Shown here in pieces: positions 25,475-33,289 of a stretch of DNA of 44,531 nucleotides. The stretch is from contig NZ_JABBJJ010000064.1 of the NCBI RefSeq assembly GCF_012933655.1, positions 1-44,531 on the forward strand, in the 5' to 3' direction. The notes beneath the pieces were generated by a model that worked only from the letters and a program-made list of their open reading frames with translations, did not search any database and was not told where the DNA came from. Both the position numbers and the translations under genes were made by a program. Each line of letters opens with the position of its first letter. Position 1 is the stretch's first letter. Source of the stretch: Pyxidicoccus fallax. Its GTDB lineage: Bacteria > Myxococcota > Myxococcia > Myxococcales > Myxococcaceae.

Positions 25475-25503
25475 TTGACTACGGCTGTAGTCACGCGTAC
25501 CTT
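25475..25503 (+). promoter_or_regulatory. Promoter of the BlaI/M56 operon, -35 inside operator 1
   Basis: TTGACT (25475-25480, five of six) and TACCTT (25498-25503, three of six) are spaced by 17 bases. The -35 box overlaps the first palindrome and the predicted start point near 25510 falls at the second, which is the arrangement expected for repression by the BlaI-like product. Confidence 0.55.
25476..25493. promoter_or_regulatory. Operator 1, perfect palindrome
   Basis: TGACTACGGCTGTAGTCA has perfect 7-bp arms around GGCT. The TAC-N4-GTA core agrees with the TACA-N2-TGTA motif bound by BlaI/MecI/CopY repressors, and a BlaI-family gene begins 46 bases downstream. Confidence 0.75.
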
Positions 25504-25509
25504 GCTTGG

Positions 25510-25527
25510 TGACTACAGTTGTCGTCA
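25510..25527. promoter_or_regulatory. Operator 2, imperfect palindrome
   Basis: TGACTACAGTTGTCGTCA repeats the operator 1 layout 34 bases downstream (outer TGAC...GTCA arms, TACAGTTGTC core). Two BlaI dimers could bind both sites and block the promoter. Confidence 0.7.
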
Positions 25528-25538
25528 CGGGAAGGTCC

Positions 25539-25922
25539 ATGATGAAGCCGTTGGGCGAACAGGAGCTGGCGGTGCTGCGGTACGTGGCGGAGCACGGTCC
25601 GGCCACGGTGGGCGAGGTGGCCGAGCGCTTCGGTGAGCCGCAGGGGCTGGCGCGTTCCACCATCCTGACGGTGATGGAGCGGCTGCGGCAGAAGGGGTAC
25701 CTGACGCGGCGCAAGGTGGAGGGCGTGTACCAGTACGCCTCGCCGGTGCCGGCGTCGGAGCTGCTGCGGGACGTGGTGGGGGACTTCGTGCAGCGGACGC
25801 TGTCCGGCTCGTTGTCGCCGTTCGCCGCATACCTTTCGGAGGCCGAGGACGTGACGGACGAGGAGCTGGCGCAGCTCCAGGACGTCGTGGCGCGGCTTCG
25901 CTCGAAGAAGCGGAAGGAGTAG
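25539..25922 (+). CDS. BlaI/MecI/CopY-family transcriptional repressor
   Basis: The 127-residue repressor has an N-terminal winged helix (about residues 5-75: LGEQELAVLRYVAEHGPATVGEV, then STILTVMERLRQKGYLTRRKVEGVYQY, where T-x-x-T-V-M-x-R-L-x-x-K-G-x-L is the recognition-helix signature) and a C-terminal dimerisation helix region. In BlaI the inter-domain site is cut by the partner protease BlaR1; the gene here is followed 4 bases later by a BlaR1-like M56 protease, so the pair should work that way. Two palindromic operators flank its own promoter, so autoregulation is expected. Start at ATG 25539 or the adjacent ATG 25542. The family is not necessarily linked to beta-lactams. Confidence 0.93.
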   Translation: MMKPLGEQELAVLRYVAEHGPATVGEVAERFGEPQGLARSTILTVMERLRQKGYLTRRKVEGVYQYASPVPASELLRDVVGDFVQRTLSGSLSPFAAYLSEAEDVTDEELAQLQDVVARLRSKKRKE

Positions 25923-25926
25923 CCAC

Positions 25927-28200
25927 ATGGAGACCGGTTGGCTGACTCACGTGGGGCAGTGGGCGTCCGCATGGCCCGAGGGCCTGTGGCGGGCGTCATG
26001 GCAGGGCGCGCTCGGTGTGGCGCTGGTCTGGGCGCTGACGCGGGCGTGGCCGAGGATGCCCGCCTCGCTGCGCGCCGGGCTGTGGTGGCTGGTGGCGCTG
26101 AAGTTCGTGGTGTCCCTGGCCTGGACGCGGCCGGTGCCGCTGCCGGTGCTGCCCGCGTCGGTGGCTCCGAGTGGAGACAGCGCGGTGTCCCAGGGCGCGG
26201 CGCATGAAGGCGACGGAGATACCACGGCCTTCCGTGACGCGGCACGGGAGCGCGCGGGAGACCTCGCGGCCCATCGGGGCACGGTGCCGGGAGACAACAC
26301 CACGACTGCCCGCGCCGCCGCACCCGTGAGCGCCGCGGTTCCCCCTCTCTTGGCTCCTGTCGCTGAACCCGCACGGTCGTCCGTGCCCTGGGGCCGGGTG
26401 CTGATGGTGCTCCTGCTGGCGGTGTGGCTGGCCGGAGTGCTCTGGCATTCGCTGGGCCACGTGAAGGGCTGGGTCGCGATGCGGCGCCTGCGCCGGAGCG
26501 CGCGGCCCCTGGAGCATCCGGTGCTGGAATCGGTGACGCGCGCGCTGGCCGCCGAGGCCGGGCTGCGGCGGGTGCCGGAGCTGCTGGTGTCGGAATCGGT
26601 GGCGAGCCCGCTGGCCACGGGCCTCCTGTCTCCGGTGGTGGTGCTGCCGGCGAAGGCGGTGCGGCGGCTGCCCGTGGACGCACTGCGCATGGCGCTGGCG
26701 CACGAGCTGGCGCACCTGCGGCGGGGAGACCTGTGGCTCGGCTGGGTGCCGGCGCTCGCGGAGGCGCTCCTCTTCTTCCATCCGCTCGCGCGCCGTGCCG
26801 CGCGTGAGTACGCGCTGGCCCGCGAGGAGGCCTGTGACGCGGAGGCTCTCCGTCTCACCGGCGCCGAGCCCGCGGATTACGGCGAGCTGCTGCTCGCCTT
26901 CGGTGTCGCCCGGGGCGCGGGTACCGCCGCGGCCCATGGTGCATCCGCCCACGTTCACGCTTTGCACAGGAGGTTGAGCATGCTGGAGCACGTCGAAGTC
27001 GGTCCCACCCGTTCCCGGCGCCTGCTGAAGGTGGCGCTCTCCGCCCTCGGCCTCGCGGCCCTGGTGCCCTTCCAGGTCGTCGCGCAGGAGTCCGCCGGTG
27101 CCTCGCAGGCGAAGCCCGCGTCGCCGGCCACCGCCGCGACTCCGGCGAAGCCTGGCTCCGCCCAGCCGTCCGCCGAGAAGGCAGGGACGCCCGCCAGCGC
27201 GGCTCCGGCGAAGCCCGCCGCGCCAGCCGCCGAGTCCCGTCCCTCCGCCGCGACGAAGTCCGCCGCCGCGCCCGCTGCCACTGGTTCGGTCGCCGCGCCT
27301 CCGGCCCCCCGCATGGGCGGCGTGCCCGCCGCGCCTCCGGTTCCGCCGACGCCGCGCGTGGGCGGCGTGGCCGCCGTGCCTCCCGCGCCTCCGGCTCCGC
27401 GCGTGGGTGGCGTGCCTCCCGTTCCTCCCGTCCCGCCGGTCCCGCGCGTGGCCGCCGTGGCGCCGGCTCCGTTCCCGCGCACGGGCGGCACGCCGGCCGC
27501 GCCTCCCCCTCCACCCGCGCCGCCCCGGCCGCTGGACGATGACGACAGCAGCTACGTCCTGCTCGCGGACAACATGGCGATGATGAACGGCAGCTCGGTG
27601 GACCTGAACCTCGCGGGCATGTTCAAGCAGCCCGGCAAGGAACTGCTGTACGTGCGCCGCAAGGGCGAGACGTTCATCATCCGCGACCCGGCCACGCTGA
27701 AGGCCATTCGCGCGACGCTCGAGCCCCAGCGCGAGCTGGGCGGGAAGCAGGGCGCGCTGGGAGAGAAACAGGGTGCGCTTGGTCAGAAGCAGGGCGCGCT
27801 GGGAGAGAAGCAGGGCGCGCTCGGGCAGAAGCAGGCCGAGCTGGGCATGAAGCAGGCCGAGCTGGCCCACAGGCGGGCCGGGCTGCACCTGGAGGAGCGG
27901 CGCGCGGACTCCCTGCCCGAGGCCGAGCGCGAGCGGCGCGAGGCAGAACTGGAGAAGCAGGAGCAGGCTCTGGATAAGGAGATGGAGGCCCTGGAGAAGC
28001 AGATGGAGGCGCTCAACGACCAGCAGGAGGTGCTGGGCCGCGAGCAGGAGAAGCTCGGCGAGGAGCAGGAAAAGCTTGGCGAGGAGCAGGAGAAGCTCGG
28101 CGAGCAGCACGAGAAGCTCGCCGAGGAGGCGGAGAAGAAGGTGCAGGGCCTCATCGACGAGGCGCTCCGCAAGGGGCTCGGCCAGCCGCTGCCCACCTGA
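25927..28200 (+). CDS. BlaR1-like M56 sensor protease with heptad-repeat tail
   Basis: The 757-residue protein has TM helices at about 20-40, 45-65 and 158-180, then a cytoplasmic M56 protease with HELAH (H259-E260-x-x-H263) and the downstream E-x-x-C-D motif (E300-ACD304), and a fourth TM at about 365-385. BlaR1 and MecR1 would next have a penicillin-binding domain; here the external region is instead a Pro/Ala-rich spacer with 15-residue PRVGG repeats (461-520), a short globular stretch with VRRKGETFIIRD (about 578-590), then two blocks of seven-residue Leu repeats (604-652 and 703-737). Inference: it senses something other than a beta-lactam, probably by coiled-coil binding, and cleaves the upstream repressor. 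Its ribosome site is GGAG at the end of the repressor gene. Confidence 0.88.
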   Translation: METGWLTHVGQWASAWPEGLWRASWQGALGVALVWALTRAWPRMPASLRAGLWWLVALKFVVSLAWTRPVPLPVLPASVAPSGDSAVSQGAAHEGDGDTTAFRDAARERAGDLAAHRGTVPGDNTTTARAAAPVSAAVPPLLAPVAEPARSSVPWGRVLMVLLLAVWLAGVLWHSLGHVKGWVAMRRLRRSARPLEHPVLESVTRALAAEAGLRRVPELLVSESVASPLATGLLSPVVVLPAKAVRRLPVDALRMALAHELAHLRRGDLWLGWVPALAEALLFFHPLARRAAREYALAREEACDAEALRLTGAEPADYGELLLAFGVARGAGTAAAHGASAHVHALHRRLSMLEHVEVGPTRSRRLLKVALSALGLAALVPFQVVAQESAGASQAKPASPATAATPAKPGSAQPSAEKAGTPASAAPAKPAAPAAESRPSAATKSAAAPAATGSVAAPPAPRMGGVPAAPPVPPTPRVGGVAAVPPAPPAPRVGGVPPVPPVPPVPRVAAVAPAPFPRTGGTPAAPPPPPAPPRPLDDDDSSYVLLADNMAMMNGSSVDLNLAGMFKQPGKELLYVRRKGETFIIRDPATLKAIRATLEPQRELGGKQGALGEKQGALGQKQGALGEKQGALGQKQAELGMKQAELAHRRAGLHLEERRADSLPEAERERREAELEKQEQALDKEMEALEKQMEALNDQQEVLGREQEKLGEEQEKLGEEQEKLGEQHEKLAEEAEKKVQGLIDEALRKGLGQPLPT
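27307..27441 (+). repeat. Three 45-bp coding repeats (PRxGG-Pro-rich units)
   Basis: Three in-frame 15-residue units starting PRMGG, PRVGG, PRVGG and rich in Pro and Val (for example PRVGGVAAVPPAPPA), followed by two shortened units. They lie between the last TM helix and the globular part of the M56 protein and should form an extended stalk. Confidence 0.8.
27736..27882 (+). repeat. Seven 21-bp coding repeats (LGxKQGA heptads)
   Basis: Seven consecutive heptads: LGGKQGA, LGEKQGA, LGQKQGA, LGEKQGA, LGQKQAE, LGMKQAE and LAHRRAG. The DNA copies are close to identical (core CTGGGNNAGAAGCAGGGCGCG), suggesting recent tandem expansion. Leu every seventh residue fits an oligomeric coiled coil. Confidence 0.85.
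28033..28137 (+). repeat. Five 21-bp coding repeats (LGEEQEK heptads)
   Basis: A second, independent heptad block: LGREQEK, LGEEQEK, LGEEQEK, LGEQHEK, LAEEAEK. Its composition (E/K rich) differs from the first block (Q/K/G rich), so it probably arose separately. It forms the last coiled coil before the C-terminus. Confidence 0.85.
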
Positions 28201-28283
28201 TGACGCTCTGGGCCGGGGGCCCGTGACGCCGGGGACGGCGCTCCTCTAACTTCCGAAGAGCCCCTGCCTTCGGAGGTCCCGCC

Positions 28284-30002
28284 ATGAGCCTCGCCGCCAT
28301 CCCCCCGGCCACTCCCAGCAGCGCCCTCGAGTCGGTGATTCAGCGCGTGAAGGAGGGCTCACGCGCCTGGGTGAAGCTGGGCCTCCGTGAGCGCATCTCC
28401 CTGCTGGAGGAGCTGCGTCAGGGCTTCGCCGCCGTCGCCGAGCCGAGCGTCCGCGCGGCGTGCGAGGCCAAGGGCATCGACCCGGAGAGCGCGGTGGCCG
28501 GCGAGGAGTGGCTGGGCGGCCCGCTCGTCGTGCTGCGCAACATGCGCCTGCTGGTGGAGTCGCTGAAGGACATCCAGCGCCACGGTGTGCCCCACATCCC
28601 CGCCTCGCGCCTGCGCACGCTGGAGGACGGACGGCTGGCGGCGCGCATCTTCCCGAAGGACACGCTCGACGGGATGCTGCTGCCGCGCAACGAGGGTGAG
28701 GTCTACTTCCTCCCCGGCGTCACCGCGGCCAACCTCCGCGACCACCAGGCCTCCTTCTACCGCAAGCCGCACGAGGGCCGCGTCTGCGCCGTGCTGGGCG
28801 GCGGCAACGTGAACTCGATTCCGCCCGCGGACTGCCTCTACAAGCTCTTCGTCGAGGGCACCGCGTGCGTGCTCAAGATGAACCCGGTGAACGCCTACCT
28901 CGGACCCTTCCTGGAGAAGGCCTTCGCCCCGCTGGCGCGGCTCAACGTCTTCGCCGTGGTGTACGGCGGCGTCGAGGAGGGCTCCGCGCTGGTGTACCAC
29001 CCTGCGGTGGACGAGGTGCACGTCACCGGCAGCGACAGGACGCACGACGCGCTGGTGTGGGGCCCGCCGGGGCCGGAGGCGGAGGCCCGCCGCGCGCGCA
29101 ACGAGCCCCTCTTGAAGAAGCCCTTCTCCAGCGAGCTGGGAAACATCTCCCCCGTGGTGGTGGTGCCCGGTCCGTACTCGGAAGGCGAGCTGCTCTTCCA
29201 GGCGGACAACATCGCCGGCATGGTGTCCAACAACGCGTCCTTCAACTGCAACTCCGCCAAGCTGCTGGTGCAGCCGAGGGACTGGGCGCGCCGCTCGCAG
29301 GTGGTGGACGGGGTGCAGGCCAGCCTGGGCCGCGCTGCCGTGCGCCGCGCGTACTACCCGGGCGCCGAGCAGCGCTGGAAGCAGTTCACCGAAGGGCGCG
29401 CGCGCCTGCGGCTCGTGGGGACGCCGGGCTCGGGCGAGCTGCCCTACGCGCTGATTCCGGACGTGGACCCGGCCCAGGCCGAGGACCGCGTCTTCCGCCA
29501 GGAGCCCTGGTGCACGGTGCTGTCGGAGACCGGCCTGCCGGGCGCGGACGACCCGGTGGCCTTCCTGGAGAAGGTGGTGCCCTTCCTCAACGAGAAGGTG
29601 TGGGGCACCCTCAACGCCACCCTCATCGTCCACCCGAAGTCGCTCAAGGACCCCACCGTCCACGCCGCCGTCGAGCGCGCCATCCGCGAGCTGCGCTACG
29701 GCACCGTGGCCGTGAACACCTGGCCCGCCGCCGGCTACGCGCTCGTCTCCCTGCCGTGGGGTGGGCATCCGTCCTCCACGCCCCAGGACATCCAGAGCGG
29801 CCTGGGCTGGGTCCACAACACGCTCATGCTGGAGGACGTCGAGAAGGCCGTCATCCGCGCGCCGCTCACCAACATGCCGCCCCCGCCGTGGGTGCCGGGG
29901 CATCGGGGCGCGCGCGAGCTGGCGCGCAAGCTCGTCCAGTTCGAGCTGGGGCCCTCGTGGCTGAAGGTGCCCGGCATCGCCGCGGCGGCGATGCGCCGGT
30001 GA
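28284..30002 (+). CDS. Aldehyde dehydrogenase-family protein
   Basis: The 572-residue protein has the NAD(P)-dependent aldehyde dehydrogenase fold. Recognisable parts are the Rossmann-like GGGNVNSIPPADCLYKLF (about residues 172-190), the VHVTGSDRTHD segment, the general-base Glu in SSELGNISPVVV (about 282), and the nucleophile C322 in SFNCNSAKLLV. The N-terminal 170 residues are longer than in classical enzymes, so this belongs to a divergent branch; acyl-CoA reductase-like activity is possible. No CoA-binding or partner gene is adjacent, so the substrate is open. ATG 28284 follows GGAGG. It precedes a TPR protein by 109 bases on the same strand. Confidence 0.88.
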   Translation: MSLAAIPPATPSSALESVIQRVKEGSRAWVKLGLRERISLLEELRQGFAAVAEPSVRAACEAKGIDPESAVAGEEWLGGPLVVLRNMRLLVESLKDIQRHGVPHIPASRLRTLEDGRLAARIFPKDTLDGMLLPRNEGEVYFLPGVTAANLRDHQASFYRKPHEGRVCAVLGGGNVNSIPPADCLYKLFVEGTACVLKMNPVNAYLGPFLEKAFAPLARLNVFAVVYGGVEEGSALVYHPAVDEVHVTGSDRTHDALVWGPPGPEAEARRARNEPLLKKPFSSELGNISPVVVVPGPYSEGELLFQADNIAGMVSNNASFNCNSAKLLVQPRDWARRSQVVDGVQASLGRAAVRRAYYPGAEQRWKQFTEGRARLRLVGTPGSGELPYALIPDVDPAQAEDRVFRQEPWCTVLSETGLPGADDPVAFLEKVVPFLNEKVWGTLNATLIVHPKSLKDPTVHAAVERAIRELRYGTVAVNTWPAAGYALVSLPWGGHPSSTPQDIQSGLGWVHNTLMLEDVEKAVIRAPLTNMPPPPWVPGHRGARELARKLVQFELGPSWLKVPGIAAAAMRR

Positions 30003-30111
30003 GCCTCCGCCGGGCTCGGGCGGTGTGCGCCCCACGGACTCGGAGCGTGGGCATGCGGCCCTCCGTGCCCGGACTGCCGGGCGGCCGGCACCCCGTGATA
30101 AACCCCTGCGC

Positions 30112-31281
30112 ATGGCATCGACGCATGCGCGGGAAGGCGGGCAGTTCCTGCAGATGGGGCAGCCCCAGGAGGCGGTGAAGAGCTTCCAGAAGGGGCTCGC
30201 GGTGGACCCGGATGACGTGGACTGTCTGCTGGGGCTCGTCCGCACGCACCTGAGCACCGGCGCGGCGGGCGAGGCGGAGGCCGCCACGCTGCGCCTGCTG
30301 AAGGTGAGGCCGGACCACGCGGAGGCCCAGGCGCACCTGGCCATGCTGCGCGCCCAGGCTGGCGACGCGGAGGCGCTGGAGTCCCTCAAGACGCTCGCCG
30401 CCGCGCCCACCGCCGGCTACTTCGAGCGCTTCAACCTCGGCGGGCTGCTGCTGGACCGCGGGGACCTGGAGGGCGCGCGCCAGGCGTACGAGTCCGCGCT
30501 GGACGTGGCTCCGGAGAGTGCCCACGTGCACTTCGAGCTGGGCCGCATCCACCTCCAGCAGGGCCAGGCGGAGGGCGCGGCGTTCCACTTCCAGAAGGCG
30601 GCCGAGGGCGCGCCCCAGGAGCCGATGCCGCTGCTGATGCTGTCGCGCGCGCACGCGGCGCGAGGGGCGGTGGGGCTGGCCATCCAGGCGGGTACGCTCG
30701 CGCTGGAGCGGGCGCAGGGCGGGATGCGGCGCTCGGTGCTGGAGGACCTGTTCCGGCTGTACCTGACGGGCGGCGGCACGGACGGGGCGAAGCGCGTCAT
30801 CCAGGAGCTGCGGCAGCTGGAGCCCGCCAACACGAACTACATCTACATGCACGGCCTGGCGCTGATGATCTCCCGAGAGTTCCGGGAGGCGCGGGCGCTC
30901 TTCGAGGAGGTGCTGCGGCTGTCGCCGAAGAGCTGGCAGTCGCTGCATGCGCTGTCGCAGGTGCACCTCGCGCTGGGGGAGCGGGACCTTGCTCGCGGGC
31001 GCCTGGAGGAAGCCGTGGCGCTGGTGCCCACGGACCCCGGCCCCGCCAACGACCTGGCGGTGATGCTCATGGAGGAGCAGGCGCATGACCGCGCCCGGCC
31101 CGTGCTGGAGCGCGTGCTGACCGCGAACCCGAGGGAGGCGGCGACGCACCTCAACCTGGCGGTGGCCTGGTACGCCACGGACAAGGCGGCCAGCATCCGC
31201 CACGCGAAGGAGGCCCACGCCCACGGCACCGGGGTGGTGCTCGAGCAGGCGGAGCGGCTGCTGAAGCAGCTCGGCGCTTGA
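30112..31281 (+). CDS. Tetratricopeptide (TPR) repeat protein
   Basis: The 389-residue protein is built of TPR helical pairs over nearly its full length: GQPQEAVKSFQKGLAVDPDD, GEAEAATLRLLKVRPDHAEA, GDLEGARQAYESALDVAPES, GQAEGAAFHFQKAAEGAP, EFREARALFEEVLRLSPKSW, GERDLARGRLEEAVALVPTD, HDRARPVLERVLTANPREA. There are about eight or nine repeats. There is no signal peptide or catalytic domain, so it is probably a cytoplasmic scaffold. I choose ATG 30112 because codons upstream to 30025 look non-coding. Function unknown. Confidence 0.87.
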   Translation: MASTHAREGGQFLQMGQPQEAVKSFQKGLAVDPDDVDCLLGLVRTHLSTGAAGEAEAATLRLLKVRPDHAEAQAHLAMLRAQAGDAEALESLKTLAAAPTAGYFERFNLGGLLLDRGDLEGARQAYESALDVAPESAHVHFELGRIHLQQGQAEGAAFHFQKAAEGAPQEPMPLLMLSRAHAARGAVGLAIQAGTLALERAQGGMRRSVLEDLFRLYLTGGGTDGAKRVIQELRQLEPANTNYIYMHGLALMISREFREARALFEEVLRLSPKSWQSLHALSQVHLALGERDLARGRLEEAVALVPTDPGPANDLAVMLMEEQAHDRARPVLERVLTANPREAATHLNLAVAWYATDKAASIRHAKEAHAHGTGVVLEQAERLLKQLGA

Positions 31282-31500
31282 GTCCCGGCCTCCGCGCCGA
31301 GGCGTGCTGGCGCCGAGGCGAGTCTTCCCAGCGAAGCGGGGCGTCCATGCGGCCCGTCCGGCCCACGAGCCGAGGCCCGCTGACGCCGGGGCGCGAGTCC
31401 CGCCGTCGCGCGTGTTACCCCCACTGAGGGGGAGCGTGCCGCCACGAGTTCATGACGGACGTGTGCGTCCTCCCGTCCGGGGCAGGGGAGGCCCTCCGTC

Positions 31501-33288
31501 ATGGACGGCCCGGCGGTCCTCCAGGAACTGGTGGTGGTGCTCGGCGTGGCCGTGGTGGTGGTGCTCGCGCTGAGTCACCTGCGGCTGCCCACCATCGCCG
31601 GGCTCATCGCGGCGGGAGCGCTCATCGGGCCGAGTGGCCTCGGGTGGGTGCGCGACGCGGACCTCATCACCGTGCTCGCGGAGATTGGCGTGGTGCTGCT
31701 GCTGTTCAGCATCGGCCTGGAGTTCTCCCTGGCCCGGCTGCGGCGGCTGTGGCGGGTGTTGCTGCTGGGCGGAGGGCTTCAGGTCGGGCTGACGACGCTG
31801 GGCGTGCTGGCCGGGGCGCTGGCGCTGGGTATACCGCCCGCCCGGGGCATCTTCTTCGGCTTCCTCGTCGCGCTGTCCAGCACGGCCATCGTCCTGCGCG
31901 CGCTGGCGGAGCGCCACGAGGTGGACGCGCCGCACGGCCGGCTCATCATCGGCGCGCTCATCTTCCAGGATTTGTGCGTGGTGCCGATGATGCTCGCCAT
32001 TCCGCTGCTGGCCGGGCAGCGGGGTGGGCCGGGCGCGCTCCTCGCGGTGCTGGTGAAGGCGGGGTTGCTGGTGCTGGCGACGGGGCTGCTGGGCCGCACG
32101 GTGGTGCCCCGCTTCCTCAAGGACGTGGCGGCCACGCGGCGGCGCGAGGTGTTCATCCTCGCGGTGCTGGGGCTGTGCGTGGGCATCGCGTGGATGTCTT
32201 CACTGGCGGGGCTGTCGCTGGCGCTGGGCGCGTTCCTCGCGGGCATCGCCCTGGCGGAAGGCGACTATGGGCATCAAGCGCTGGCGGACGTGCTGCCCCT
32301 GCGCGAGACGCTCTCCAGCTTCTTCTTCATCTCGGTGGGCATGCTGCTGGACGTGCGCGTGCTGATGCGGCGCCCGGTGCTGGTGGCCTCGCTGGTGGTG
32401 GGCGTGCTGGTGCTGAAGGCGGTGGTGGGCGCGGTGAGCGCCATGGTGATGCGCTTTCCCCCGTGGGTGGCGGTGCTGGCGGGGTTGGGGCTGGCGCAGA
32501 TAGGCGAGTTCTCCTTCGTCCTCGCCCACGAGGGCGCGCGGGCGGGGCTGTTGAGCGCCGACGAGCAGCGGCTGTTCGTCACCATGAGCGTGCTGACCAT
32601 GTGGGTGACGCCGGTGGTGGTGCACTTCGGCCCGAGGCTGGCGGCGGGGGCGGCGCACCTCAAGCGGCTGGAGGCGCTCATCGGCGCGCACGGGCCCCAC
32701 CACCTGGAGGGGACGCACAGCGACGGGCTGAGCGACCACTTCATCATCGGGGGACTGGGCACGGCGGGGCGGCTGGTGACGCGGGCGCTGCGCGAGAGCC
32801 AGGTGCCGCACGTGTGCATCGACCTGGACCCGGAGGTGGTGGCCGAGGCCCGGCGCAAGGGCGAGTCGCTGTACTACGGCGACATCACCAGCGCGGAAAT
32901 CCTGGAGAAGGCGGGCCTCCACCGGGCGCGGGCGCTGGTGCTGCTGCTGGACGACCCGCTGGGCGCCGCGCGCGCGGTGTCGGCGGCAAGGCGGCTGCAC
33001 GCGGACGTGCCCATCCTGGTGCGCGTGCAGCGGCTGGGAGACATCCCGGAGCTGCGCGAGCGTGGGGCCAGCGAGGTGCTCGCGGGCGAGCTGGAGACGG
33101 CGCTGGAGGCGGTGGCGCGCGTGCTGCGCTCCGCCGAGCTGCCGGAGGACACCGTGGCCCGGCTCCTGGAGACGCTGCGCAGGGACCACCCGCATGGCCC
33201 GCCGCCGCGCCCGGCCCCGCTTCCGCCTCCGCCCAGGCTGCCTCCTCAATCACGGGACGGCGAGGAGCGGGCCGGGCCTCACCACTGA
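31501..33288 (+). CDS. CPA2 monovalent cation:proton antiporter with RCK domain (KefB-like)
   Basis: The 595-residue protein has about 12-13 TM helices over residues 1-385 (starting VVVLGVAVVVVLALSHLRLP and TIAGLIAAGALIGPSGLG, the standard CPA2 opening) with the conserved ALSSTAIVLRAL and GALIFQDLCVVPMMLA segments, the latter holding the acidic exchange site. A cytoplasmic RCK/TrkA-N domain follows from about residue 415 (FIIGGLGTAGRLVTRAL, then acidic D at the end of beta2 in CIDLDPE), implying NAD(H) or nucleotide control. K+/H+ or Na+/H+ exchange across the inner membrane is expected. It ends 1 base before the convergent TrkA-like gene. Confidence 0.93.
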   Translation: MDGPAVLQELVVVLGVAVVVVLALSHLRLPTIAGLIAAGALIGPSGLGWVRDADLITVLAEIGVVLLLFSIGLEFSLARLRRLWRVLLLGGGLQVGLTTLGVLAGALALGIPPARGIFFGFLVALSSTAIVLRALAERHEVDAPHGRLIIGALIFQDLCVVPMMLAIPLLAGQRGGPGALLAVLVKAGLLVLATGLLGRTVVPRFLKDVAATRRREVFILAVLGLCVGIAWMSSLAGLSLALGAFLAGIALAEGDYGHQALADVLPLRETLSSFFFISVGMLLDVRVLMRRPVLVASLVVGVLVLKAVVGAVSAMVMRFPPWVAVLAGLGLAQIGEFSFVLAHEGARAGLLSADEQRLFVTMSVLTMWVTPVVVHFGPRLAAGAAHLKRLEALIGAHGPHHLEGTHSDGLSDHFIIGGLGTAGRLVTRALRESQVPHVCIDLDPEVVAEARRKGESLYYGDITSAEILEKAGLHRARALVLLLDDPLGAARAVSAARRLHADVPILVRVQRLGDIPELRERGASEVLAGELETALEAVARVLRSAELPEDTVARLLETLRRDHPHGPPPRPAPLPPPPRLPPQSRDGEERAGPHH

Positions 33289-33289
33289 G

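Noticed and set aside
25996..28110. Minus-strand frame of 704 codons
   Set aside because: Shadow of the M56 protease gene; it translates as Leu/Arg-rich repeats complementary to the heptad blocks.
31282..31500. Two direct GCGCCGAGGCG copies (31294, 31310) as a possible mobile-element end
   Set aside because: Short, 16 bases apart and common in GC-rich DNA; no transposase or inverted ends nearby.
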